The notes beneath the pieces are model-generated. The model did no database searches and was not told the DNA's origin. It saw only the letters and a program-made list of their open reading frames with translations. From NCBI GenBank assembly GCA_913030805.1, contig CAJWDL010000001.1:80239-144238 (forward strand): a stretch of DNA of 64,000 nt, read 5' to 3'. This stretch comes from an uncultured Candidatus Pelagibacter sp. Its GTDB lineage: Bacteria > Pseudomonadota > Alphaproteobacteria > Pelagibacterales > Pelagibacteraceae. The position numbers and the translations under genes are program-made. This document shows, in pieces, positions 25,750 through 33,710 of this stretch (the stretch's first letter is position 1; each line of letters starts with the position of its first letter).

Positions 25750-26646
25750 CTATAACCGTAGCCATTTGGGTGCAAATATTTTTATGGTTCCGGATTCACA
25801 CTGTAAATTTTCATTTAAAAACTTATTGATACTTGGATCTGTGAGTTTTACAATTGCAAAAGGGTAAGGTTGATCAATAAGAATTCTGCCTACTTCGAAA
25901 TTTTGAAATTTGATTACTTCATTTTCATTAATCTTACCTTTCATTAATTTAACTGGTAGCAGTCTTCTTTTTAACTTGCTTCTTAATTTAATCCGGGAAG
26001 TATTCTCTTGGCCAATATAACAACCTTTCTTAAAATCTATGGCATTTAATTCTTCGAGATTATTTTCAATGCCAAAAATTTTTTCTTTTAACTTACTTAA
26101 ATTTTTTTCAGGTATGCCAATTTCATAACATTTGTTGTAGTAATTATCTTTATTTGCAATTTTTAGATTCAATTTTTTAATTGATAGATGTAATTTTTCT
26201 AATGAAGAAATTAATCTAGCACCTACAAGTTCATTCCTTGGATCTATAAAAATTGGATTTGTTCTATATTGCATTGTAAAACCTAAAGAATTTTTGCTAT
26301 TTTCCAAAGAAACAAACTTGTCTTTTGAAATTACTGCAGCAACATAATCATTGCTTTTATTGTTACAATTTATTTTTGATCTTAATTTGTAATTGGAAAA
26401 TATTTCAATTAATTGTTCAACATTTGATTTTTCGCAATCAAGCAGATAACCGTCGTTGTGTTTAATAATAAAAAAATCTATGAGATATTTGCCTTGGGGT
26501 GTCAAAATTGAAGCAAAAGAGGAATTATTATCTGTAACGGCATTGATATTATTAGTAATAATATTCTGCAAAAAATCTTTAGCATCTTCGCCATTTATGA
26601 AAACAAAACCTCTATCTTCTAAGATATATATTTCATCTATGTTCAT
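25750..26646 (-). CDS. ygfZ: Folate-binding protein YgfZ (GcvT-like, iron-sulfur cluster maintenance)
   Basis: A 298-residue GcvT-fold protein. The YgfZ signature is present as KKGCYIGQENTSRIKLRSK (family K-G-C-Y-x-G-Q-E-x-x-x-R). The N terminus has GEDAKDFLQNIITNNI and the C terminus is a small beta-barrel. YgfZ/IBA57 proteins support maturation or repair of certain Fe-S enzymes in a folate-dependent way. It is divergent from pyrC, with only 42 bp between starts. A separate degenerate tail of another ygfZ lies at 23694-23813. Confidence 0.88.
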   Translation of the reverse strand: MNIDEIYILEDRGFVFINGEDAKDFLQNIITNNINAVTDNNSSFASILTPQGKYLIDFFIIKHNDGYLLDCEKSNVEQLIEIFSNYKLRSKINCNNKSNDYVAAVISKDKFVSLENSKNSLGFTMQYRTNPIFIDPRNELVGARLISSLEKLHLSIKKLNLKIANKDNYYNKCYEIGIPEKNLSKLKEKIFGIENNLEELNAIDFKKGCYIGQENTSRIKLRSKLKRRLLPVKLMKGKINENEVIKFQNFEVGRILIDQPYPFAIVKLTDPSINKFLNENLQCESGTIKIFAPKWLRL

Positions 26647-26688
26647 ATTTGAAAGTTATTACCTTATAATATAGTTAATAATTCTAAA

Positions 26689-28005
26689 ATGTCAGAATCT
26701 TTTGATTTAATTGTTAAAAATGGGTTATGCTTTATTGAAGGAAATTTAAAAAAAGTTGATATTGGTATAAAGGACTCATTAATTAGAGAAATTAAAGAAT
26801 TATCAGCATTTAAAACAAGTCAAGTTGTTGATGCAAAAAATTTATTGGTATTACCTGGCGCCATAGATACCCAGGTCCATTTTAGAGAACCGGGCGCAAC
26901 TGATTCAGAAGATTTATATTCTGGAAGTCGTGCTGCAATTATGGGTGGCATAACATCTATATTTGAGATGCCAAATACTAATCCATCAACCTCTAGTAAA
27001 AAGGAATTTTTAAAAAAAATTAATTTGGCAAACAACAGAATGTTTTGCAATTATGCTTTTTATTTTGGTGCAACTCCTAATAATTTCAAAGAATTAAGAG
27101 AGTTAGATAATTTAGAAGGATGTTGTGGGGTCAAATTATTTGTTGGTTCATCAACTGGCGATTTGTTAGTAAAAAATGAATTAGATATTGAAAAAGTTTT
27201 TTCTAGCAGTTCAAAAATAATATCTGTTCATTCTGAGGATGAAGAGATATTAAATTTAAGAAAACGATTAATAGAAAAAGGAAAAGTATTATCCCACACA
27301 ATTTGGAGAAATGAAGAATGTGCCATTTCCTCTACAAGGAGAATTATAAGAATAGCAGAACGACTGAACAAAAAAGCACATATATTACATGTATCTACAA
27401 AAGAAGAAATTGATTTTTTATCAAAGCATAAAGGAAACATTACATTCGAAATTACCCCTCAACATTTAAGTTTAACTTCTCCAAGCTGTTATGAAAAATT
27501 AGGAACTCTAGCACAAATGAATCCTCCTATTCGAACAAAGGAACACCAAGATAAACTTTGGTATGCAATAAAACATAACATAGCAGATATTATTGGATCA
27601 GATCATGCTCCGCACTTGAGAAAAAATAAAAAAAAACAATATCCAGAGTCTCCATCCGGAATGCCAGGGGTACAAACTTTAGTTCCAATTATGCTAGATC
27701 ATGTAAATAGAAAAAAATTAACAATTGAGCAATTTGTACGACTCGTAAGTGAAAATCCAGCTAAAATATTCAACATTAAAAAAAAAGGATTTATAATAAA
27801 AGGTTATGAAGCAGATCTAACTATTGTTGATATGAATAAAGTTGTAAAAATTGATAACGACAAAATAAAGAGCAAATGTAAATGGTCACCTTTTCATGGC
27901 GTCGAAGTTAAAGGATTTCCTGTAATTACAATTGTTAATGGCGAAATTAAAATGAAAAACGGCAAGATAACGGGTAAACCAGAAGGAAAACCGCTAAAAT
28001 TTTAA
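26689..28005 (+). CDS. pyrC: Dihydroorotase-like amidohydrolase with a Gln in the HxH site
   Basis: A 438-residue cyclic amidohydrolase related to class I dihydroorotase, which makes dihydroorotate in pyrimidine synthesis. Family segments are LPGAIDTQVHFREPGATDSE, IFEMPNTNPSTS, VHSEDEE, AHILHVSTKEE, FEITPQHLSL, IGSDHAPH and the substrate loop PSGMPGVQTLVP. The usual metal-binding H-x-H reads Q62-V-H64, while the later His and Asp ligands remain. My recollection is that this Gln form occurs in other alphaproteobacteria. The enzyme may therefore bind metal differently, or act as a related hydrolase rather than as the pathway DHOase. Confidence 0.75.
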   Translation: MSESFDLIVKNGLCFIEGNLKKVDIGIKDSLIREIKELSAFKTSQVVDAKNLLVLPGAIDTQVHFREPGATDSEDLYSGSRAAIMGGITSIFEMPNTNPSTSSKKEFLKKINLANNRMFCNYAFYFGATPNNFKELRELDNLEGCCGVKLFVGSSTGDLLVKNELDIEKVFSSSSKIISVHSEDEEILNLRKRLIEKGKVLSHTIWRNEECAISSTRRIIRIAERLNKKAHILHVSTKEEIDFLSKHKGNITFEITPQHLSLTSPSCYEKLGTLAQMNPPIRTKEHQDKLWYAIKHNIADIIGSDHAPHLRKNKKKQYPESPSGMPGVQTLVPIMLDHVNRKKLTIEQFVRLVSENPAKIFNIKKKGFIIKGYEADLTIVDMNKVVKIDNDKIKSKCKWSPFHGVEVKGFPVITIVNGEIKMKNGKITGKPEGKPLKF

Positions 28006-28099
28006 AATTTTTTGTTGAATTATCTTTAAGATTTACTTAATTAATTTGCTTTAAAATTAAACTTGATAACATAGGAAAATTAACCAACAAAAGGTTTTC

Positions 28100-28855
28100 A
28101 TGAGTAAAGTCAAAATAATTGTAATAGCATTGGTGGCATTGATTGGAATATCAAGTAACGCTTATTCAAAGGTAGCTTTGCTTCAGCCCGATGATTTTGT
28201 TGGATTTACTTTTTGGCTTGTGTCAATAGCTTGCCTAGCAACTACGGCGTTTTTTTTTCTAGAACATAGTTCAGTTACTCGGGCTTGGAAAGCTCCAATT
28301 GCTGTTGCAGGCATAGTTACCGGCATTGCTTTCATACACTCCATGTATGTGGGCAACATATGGGTTGCAACTGGCGACTCTCCAATAATTTATAGATACG
28401 TTGACTGGTTAATTACCATGCCACTGCTAACTATACAATTTTACCTAGTGCTATCTGTAGTTAAAAAAGTTTCACCAATATTATTTTGGAAGTTTTTGAT
28501 TGCCCCATTAGTAATGGTACTTGGTTGCTATGCTGGCGAAGCCGGATATATTTCGTCTTTCCTAGGTTTTGTTATATGGATGGTGGGATGGATATATATT
28601 TTATACGAAATATTTCCAGGGGAGGCCGGAAGACTTTGTGCTAAATCCACTAATGGAGAACTAGTTACAGCATTTGGAAAAATGAGAATGATTGTAGTAA
28701 TTGGTTGGACAATATATCCTTTGGGGTATGTTTTTGGATATTTAACCGGTGGTATAGATTCCAACACATTAAATGTTATTTATAACTTTGCGGATTTCAT
28801 TAACAAAATTGCTTTTGCTTTGGTTATTTGGGTTGCTGCTCGTAACCAATATTAA
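28100..28855 (+). CDS. Proteorhodopsin, green-type, with Gln at the proton-donor position (D-T-Q)
   Basis: A 251-residue seven-helix retinal protein with a signal-like N terminus. Lys236 (ADFINKIAF) is the retinal Schiff-base lysine. Asp102 in YRYVDWLITMPLL is the proton acceptor, with Thr106 following, and His80 (FIHSMY) corresponds to the His that pairs with the acceptor in proteorhodopsin. The spectral-tuning position is Leu110, which predicts green absorption. The donor position, normally Glu108, is Gln113 (TIQFYLVL; codon CAA at 28433-28435). Light-driven H+ pumping is expected but reprotonation should be slow. It is followed by a ferredoxin and its reductase. Confidence 0.95.
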   Translation: MSKVKIIVIALVALIGISSNAYSKVALLQPDDFVGFTFWLVSIACLATTAFFFLEHSSVTRAWKAPIAVAGIVTGIAFIHSMYVGNIWVATGDSPIIYRYVDWLITMPLLTIQFYLVLSVVKKVSPILFWKFLIAPLVMVLGCYAGEAGYISSFLGFVIWMVGWIYILYEIFPGEAGRLCAKSTNGELVTAFGKMRMIVVIGWTIYPLGYVFGYLTGGIDSNTLNVIYNFADFINKIAFALVIWVAARNQY

Positions 28856-28952
28856 TGAATCAAGATGATAATAATAAGAATTTTAATTGTTAAAAAATAG
28901 AACCAGTATTCTTTGCTTGCTCAATTTTTTTGTAATTTATAAGTAAATTTTC

Positions 28953-29273
28953 ATGGCAAAAATAACTTATATTGAGCACACAAACAAAAAACACATTGTC
29001 GAAGTACCTAGTAACATGAGTGTTATGGAAGGAGCAATACAGAATAATATTCCCGGTATTGATGCAGACTGCGGTGGATCAATGGCATGTGCTACATGTC
29101 ATGTTTATGTCGATAAAAAATGGTTTGATAAACTTAAGAAAAAGAACGAAGGTGAGGAAGATATGTTGGATATGGTCTGTCAACCAAATAAATTTAGTCG
29201 ATTAAGTTGTCAGTTGATAGTTTCTAATGAACTTGATGGGTTAATTTTAAGAATGCCATCAAAACAAGGTTAA
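28953..29273 (+). CDS. 2Fe-2S ferredoxin, adrenodoxin/ISC type
   Basis: A 106-residue ferredoxin. The cluster ligands are Cys40, Cys46, Cys49 and Cys86, giving the C-x5-C-x2-C-x36-C spacing of vertebrate/ISC-type [2Fe-2S] ferredoxins (DADCGGSMACATCHVYVD and RLSCQLIVS). It is separated by 4 bp from the ferredoxin reductase gene, so the pair is a self-contained electron-transfer unit. In marine alphaproteobacteria such a ferredoxin commonly follows proteorhodopsin. Confidence 0.95.
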   Translation: MAKITYIEHTNKKHIVEVPSNMSVMEGAIQNNIPGIDADCGGSMACATCHVYVDKKWFDKLKKKNEGEEDMLDMVCQPNKFSRLSCQLIVSNELDGLILRMPSKQG

Positions 29274-29277
29274 TTAA

Positions 29278-30297
29278 ATGATTTCAACGGATGTTCTAAT
29301 TGTTGGCGCAGGACCTGCTGCTTTGTTTACTGTACAACAATTAGGTTTATTAGGTTTAAAAGCTGAAGTTGTCGATAACCTAGATAAGGTGGGAGGTCAG
29401 TGTAGTGAACTTTATCCTGATAAACCAATATATGACATTCCTGCAATTCCAGAATGTACGGGAGAAACTCTAATTAAAAATTTAATGAAGCAAATAGAAC
29501 CTTTTAATACTAATTTTCATTTAAATGAAAGAGTAGATCAATTAGTAAAGGAGGGAACTAAATGGAAAATTACTACAAATAGAAAAAAGGTATTCATCAC
29601 ACCCAGTGTAATTATAGCCGGCGGAGTTGGTTCTTTTGAGCCCAGAAAATTTCCTTTAAAAGAAGCTGAAAAATTTGAGGATAGTGGTGTTTTTTATTCA
29701 ATCAGAGATAAAAAATATTTTGATAATAAAAAAATTTGTATTTTTGGTGGAGGGGACTCGGCGCTTGATTGGTCAATAGAATTATCCAAAAATTCTAAAG
29801 TTGTTTTAGTACATAGAAGATCAGAGTTTAGGGGGACATCCAAAAATGTTGAAACTATTAAAAGGTTTGAAAAAGATGGAAAAATTCAAATTAAAACACC
29901 TTATCAAATAAATTCTATTGAAGGAGATGATAAAATTACATCTATTACAATAAAGGACGATGAAGGAAAAATAAAAAAGATTGATACAGATTATATTCTT
30001 GGTTTTTTTGGTTTGGTTATGAAATTAGGGCCAATAGCAGAATGGGGACTAAATTTAGACAAAAAACATATAACTGTTAGTACAGAAAACTTTCAAACCG
30101 ATAAGGAAGGAATATTTGCTATCGGGGATATTTGTACCTATCCAGGTAAAATTAAATTAATTTTATCAAGTTTTCATGAGGGTGCATTGGCGGCTAGAGG
30201 ATGTTTTGAATTAGCTAGGCCTAACGAAAAATATAGACATGAATTCACAACAACGTCTAAAATCATCCATGAGAGATTAGGTAAAAAAAAATCATAG
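29278..30297 (+). CDS. Ferredoxin-NADP+ reductase, thioredoxin-reductase-like type
   Basis: A 339-residue two-dinucleotide-domain flavoprotein. The FAD motif is VLIVGAGPAALFTVQQLGLL and the NADPH motif is KICIFGGGDSALDWSIEL. A C-terminal FAD segment has IFAIGDICTYPGKIKLILS. There is no redox-active CxxC where thioredoxin reductases have one, which identifies the FNR2 (YumC-like) family. It would transfer electrons between NADPH and the ferredoxin encoded 4 bp upstream. Confidence 0.93.
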   Translation: MISTDVLIVGAGPAALFTVQQLGLLGLKAEVVDNLDKVGGQCSELYPDKPIYDIPAIPECTGETLIKNLMKQIEPFNTNFHLNERVDQLVKEGTKWKITTNRKKVFITPSVIIAGGVGSFEPRKFPLKEAEKFEDSGVFYSIRDKKYFDNKKICIFGGGDSALDWSIELSKNSKVVLVHRRSEFRGTSKNVETIKRFEKDGKIQIKTPYQINSIEGDDKITSITIKDDEGKIKKIDTDYILGFFGLVMKLGPIAEWGLNLDKKHITVSTENFQTDKEGIFAIGDICTYPGKIKLILSSFHEGALAARGCFELARPNEKYRHEFTTTSKIIHERLGKKKS

Positions 30298-30303
30298 AGC
30301 TGT

Positions 30304-30936
30304 ATGATAGAATTATTTTATTCGCCGACACCGAATGGAAGAAAAGTGTCTATCATGTTAGAGGAAACTAAGATCAACTATAAAATAACACATATTGATT
30401 TAAGTAAAGATGAACAATTTAAACCTGAATTTCTTAAACTTAATCCCTACGGAAAAATTCCAGTAATAATTGATCATGAAAAAAATTTAGTTCTTATAGA
30501 GTCAGGTGCTATACTTATTTATTTAGCCAAAAAAAGTAAACAGTTCCTTCCTCAGGAAAATGAAACCAAAATCTTTGAATGGCTAATGTTTCAAATGGGC
30601 AATGTTGGGCCAATGCTTGGTCAGCATCATCATTTTCATCATTTTAATCCTGAAAAAAGTAAATATGCCGAAGATCGATTTTTTAAGAATTCTGTTCGAG
30701 TCTATGAAGTTTTAGATAGAGCTTTGAGTAAAAATAATTATTTAGCTGGTGAAGATTATTCAATAGCCGATATAGCAACTTTTCCCTGGATCGCTAGGCA
30801 CGAATGGCATGACATTGGTTTAAAAAAATATAAACATTTAAGCAGATGGTATAAATCTATTTCTAATAGGTGGGCTGTAAAAAAAGGATACGATTGTTTA
30901 AATACCGGAGAAAAAATACCTAAGATAAAATTATAA
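30304..30936 (+). CDS. Glutathione S-transferase family protein
   Basis: A 210-residue protein with an N-terminal thioredoxin fold (IELFYSPTPNGRKVSIMLEE, then NPYGKIPVIID and LIESGAILIYLA) and an all-helical C-terminal domain with NYLAGEDYSIADIATFPWIAR. It resembles the YfcG/YghU-like nucleophile-poor GSTs common in proteobacteria, with Ser-Pro-Thr-Pro at the active site. It follows the reductase by 6 bp. Its substrate is unknown; a disulfide-reductase or detoxification role is possible. Confidence 0.9.
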   Translation: MIELFYSPTPNGRKVSIMLEETKINYKITHIDLSKDEQFKPEFLKLNPYGKIPVIIDHEKNLVLIESGAILIYLAKKSKQFLPQENETKIFEWLMFQMGNVGPMLGQHHHFHHFNPEKSKYAEDRFFKNSVRVYEVLDRALSKNNYLAGEDYSIADIATFPWIARHEWHDIGLKKYKHLSRWYKSISNRWAVKKGYDCLNTGEKIPKIKL

Positions 30937-31350
30937 TTCCACGTGAATTTTTTCCTCTTTTTCGTGTTTTTCTTGCGCAGTAATGCACAAAGTTGCAATA
31001 GGTCTTGCGATTAACCTTTTCAGACCAATTGGCTCACCTGTCTCTTCACAAAATCCATAGGTTCCCTCCTTTAATCTCCTTAAAGCTGCATCAATTTTAG
31101 AAACAAGTTTTATCTGTCTATTTACCGTTCTAATTTCCACATTTTTCCCTGTGTAAGAACTTGCTTGATCAATAACATCTGGGGATGAAATATTGTCAAC
31201 TAAATCACTAGAGTATAAAGCCTGAGAATTAGACTTAATTATTTCATTTTTCCATTCAGTTAATCTTTGTATAAAATAAGCCTTGTGTTTTTCACACATG
31301 TACTTTTCTTTTTTATTGGGTATATATTTCTTTGAATTTCTTGCAGGCAT
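30931..31350 (-). CDS. dksA: DksA-family RNA polymerase regulator
   Basis: A transcription factor that acts in the RNA polymerase secondary channel with ppGpp. The start at 31350 (MPARNSKKYIPNKKEKYM) fits the family better than the upstream in-frame start at 31383. A coiled coil is followed by YGFCEETGEPIGLKRLIARP and TLCITAQEKHEKEE. Two of the four zinc-ligand cysteines are replaced (CEET, CITA), as in other alphaproteobacterial DksA proteins. Its 3' end overlaps the GST gene by 6 bp. Confidence 0.9.
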   Translation of the reverse strand: MPARNSKKYIPNKKEKYMCEKHKAYFIQRLTEWKNEIIKSNSQALYSSDLVDNISSPDVIDQASSYTGKNVEIRTVNRQIKLVSKIDAALRRLKEGTYGFCEETGEPIGLKRLIARPIATLCITAQEKHEKEEKIHVEL

Positions 31351-31425
31351 AACAAAATAAATGGGGGGCAGTATATTCAGCATTAATTTACTGTCAAGTT
31401 AAGTTAGTTTATATAAATTATATTT

Positions 31426-32841
31426 ATGTCTATTAAACAAGGTCAGATTAGCAAATTTTTTGTAATTTTTTTATTTGTTCATGTATCAATTTGGACGTTA
31501 ATTCCCTCTTTGATAAATTCGAATCTTCCATTGGATACAATAGAAGCTTTAGCTTGGGCTAGCGATATTCAATGGGGCTATAGCAAACATCCACCATCAA
31601 GCGCATGGTTTTCTGGATTAGTATTTGCAATTTTTTCAAACCAGGATTGGGCATATTACCTCCTTAGCCAGCTATTTGTTGTCATAAGCTTTATAATAGT
31701 GTGGAAATTTTCTGAGGATTTTTTTAAAAAACAGATTCATAGGTTGATATCGGTATTATTATTAGAAGGTATTTGTTTTTACAATTTTACTTCACCAGAA
31801 TTCAATGTTTATGTTTGCCAGTTACCCTTTTGGACCTTAACGGTTTTCTATTGTTGGAAAGGAATTACGCAAAATGATTATATAAGTTGGTTATTATTTG
31901 GATTTTTTGCAGGATTTGGAGCTTTATCACATTATCTATTTTTTTATCTGTTAATGACCTTAAATATATTTTTTATCTACATGATGTTTAAAAAAGAGTT
32001 TAATTCTAAATGTTTAATTTCTCTAATCGCTTTTTCAATAGTTTTTTTGCCTCATTTAATTTGGCTGACAGAAAATAATTTTATTACTATTAACTACGCA
32101 CTACATAGAACAGGATTAGAGGAATCAATTTTTTTGAACCACTTATATTATCCAATAATTTTTTTAGCAAAACAGATTGGAATAATGGTGCCATTTTTTA
32201 TAATGTTGCTATTTGTTGTTTCAAAATTTAAATATAAAATAAATCTTAAGGATAAAAAGCTGATATTTCTAATTATAATAAATATCGTACCATTGCTTTT
32301 AATTTTTCTAACCTCATTTTTTTTGGGTGCAAGAATTAGAACTATGTGGATGACTCCTTTTTACTTATTTAGTGGAGTATTATGTGTTTATATATTTCAA
32401 ACTAAAATTTACAGAGAAAGATTCAAGTATTTTTTAAATGTGTTTTTATTTCTGTTTATTTTGTATCCATCTATTTATATTTATCATTCAATTTCCAAAA
32501 AAGGTCAAAGAACAGATTATCCTGGAAAAGAAATAGCTCAACTTATTCAAACTAAATGGGATAACACTTTCTCAAATGAAATTGAAATAGTGTTTGGAAA
32601 TGTATGGGAAGCAGGAAACCTATCATATCATCTAAAATCGAAACCGGAATGGACAGGAGGTTGGTGGCATGGAATAAAAGAAATACCCAAAAATATAGAT
32701 GGAGGAATAATTGTAATTGGAGATTATGATGAAAACATACTTGTAAATAAGATTTGTACCATTTCAAATACATTGTCTCATGTAGTTTTATTACAACTTA
32801 AATATTTTAACCATAATGTTTGTATGATTGGGAAAAAATGA
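31426..32841 (+). CDS. Integral membrane glycosyltransferase, GT39/ArnT-like
   Basis: A 471-residue protein with about 10-12 hydrophobic segments. The early loop LDTIEALAWASDIQWGYSKH is followed by PPSSAWFSGLVF, the acidic-loop arrangement of GT-C enzymes in the ArnT/PMT superfamily that use polyprenyl-phosphate sugars. The C terminus has a small soluble part (NVWEAGNLSYHLKSKPEW). It is coupled (ATGA overlap) to a GT2 enzyme, which could make the polyprenyl-phosphate donor. Together they may modify lipid A or another envelope glycan. Confidence 0.8.
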   Translation: MSIKQGQISKFFVIFLFVHVSIWTLIPSLINSNLPLDTIEALAWASDIQWGYSKHPPSSAWFSGLVFAIFSNQDWAYYLLSQLFVVISFIIVWKFSEDFFKKQIHRLISVLLLEGICFYNFTSPEFNVYVCQLPFWTLTVFYCWKGITQNDYISWLLFGFFAGFGALSHYLFFYLLMTLNIFFIYMMFKKEFNSKCLISLIAFSIVFLPHLIWLTENNFITINYALHRTGLEESIFLNHLYYPIIFLAKQIGIMVPFFIMLLFVVSKFKYKINLKDKKLIFLIIINIVPLLLIFLTSFFLGARIRTMWMTPFYLFSGVLCVYIFQTKIYRERFKYFLNVFLFLFILYPSIYIYHSISKKGQRTDYPGKEIAQLIQTKWDNTFSNEIEIVFGNVWEAGNLSYHLKSKPEWTGGWWHGIKEIPKNIDGGIIVIGDYDENILVNKICTISNTLSHVVLLQLKYFNHNVCMIGKK

Positions 32842-33710
32842 AAAAGTTTATAATTTTAATACCTGTGTATAATGATTGGAAGTCGGCCTCTAAACTCCTA
32901 AAAGAAATCGACTTACAGATTGTTGAATGGGAATCAGAAGTGTCTGTTTTAATTATTGATGATTTTTCAACCGAAGCAAAGTCAGATATAGATTCAAATT
33001 TTAAAAAAATAAAATCAGTGAAAGTTTTGAATATGAAAAAAAATCAAGGACACGCAAGATGTTTTGCCACCGGGTTAAAATTTATCATCGAAAGAGAAAA
33101 TTTTGATTATGTAATACTCATGGATGCAGATGGCGAAGATAGACCCGAGGAATTAAATTTGCTTTTTAATAAGTCAAAAGAATATCCCAACAAAGTTATT
33201 ACCGCAGATAGAACTAAGAGATCGGAAGGACCGCTGTTCAAATTTTGTTATGAAATTCATAAATATTTAACTTATATATTCACAGGACATCTAATTAAGT
33301 TTGGAAATTATACTTGTTTACCTAGAGATTCTGTGGTTAAAATAATCAAAGAACCTTCGGCTTGGAGCAGTTTTTCAGGATCATTAACCAAATTAATTCC
33401 AGATCGAATTTCCGTATCCTCCATTAAGGGTTTGAGATATTACGGTCCATCTAAAATGAGTTTTTTTAGCCTCTTAATCCATTCTCTTTCTATAATTGCG
33501 GTTTTTAAAAAAACTGTTTTTTTACGATCTTTTATTTTTTTATCTGTATATTTATTGTTAATTTTTCAATCTTTATCTTTTATTACCCTGTTACCTGTAT
33601 TTTTAATTGTAATTTTACTTTTCGCAATAATTTGGGTTTCAAATCGTGAAAATTTAGATCAGTTCAATAAATCTTTGGATAACATTTCAAGCATTGATAG
33701 TGTTAATTAG
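32838..33710 (+). CDS. GT2-family glycosyltransferase with C-terminal membrane helices
   Basis: About 290 residues starting MKKFIILIPVYNDWKSASKL. The ATG at 32838 overlaps the GT39 stop as ATGA; the ORF-track start at 32820 is less likely. The GT-A fold shows IIDDFSTEAKSD, GHARCFATGLKFI and the metal-binding VILMDADGEDRPEEL. Two hydrophobic segments at the C terminus resemble dolichol-phosphate-sugar synthases and bactoprenol transferases. It probably charges a polyprenyl carrier for the adjacent GT39 enzyme. Confidence 0.83.
   Translation: MKKFIILIPVYNDWKSASKLLKEIDLQIVEWESEVSVLIIDDFSTEAKSDIDSNFKKIKSVKVLNMKKNQGHARCFATGLKFIIERENFDYVILMDADGEDRPEELNLLFNKSKEYPNKVITADRTKRSEGPLFKFCYEIHKYLTYIFTGHLIKFGNYTCLPRDSVVKIIKEPSAWSSFSGSLTKLIPDRISVSSIKGLRYYGPSKMSFFSLLIHSLSIIAVFKKTVFLRSFIFLSVYLLLIFQSLSFITLLPVFLIVILLFAIIWVSNRENLDQFNKSLDNISSIDSVN

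Noticed and set aside
28100-28855. Blue-absorbing tuning of the proteorhodopsin because a Gln occurs in helix C
   Set aside because: The Gln is three residues after the tuning position; the tuning residue is Leu110, the green type.
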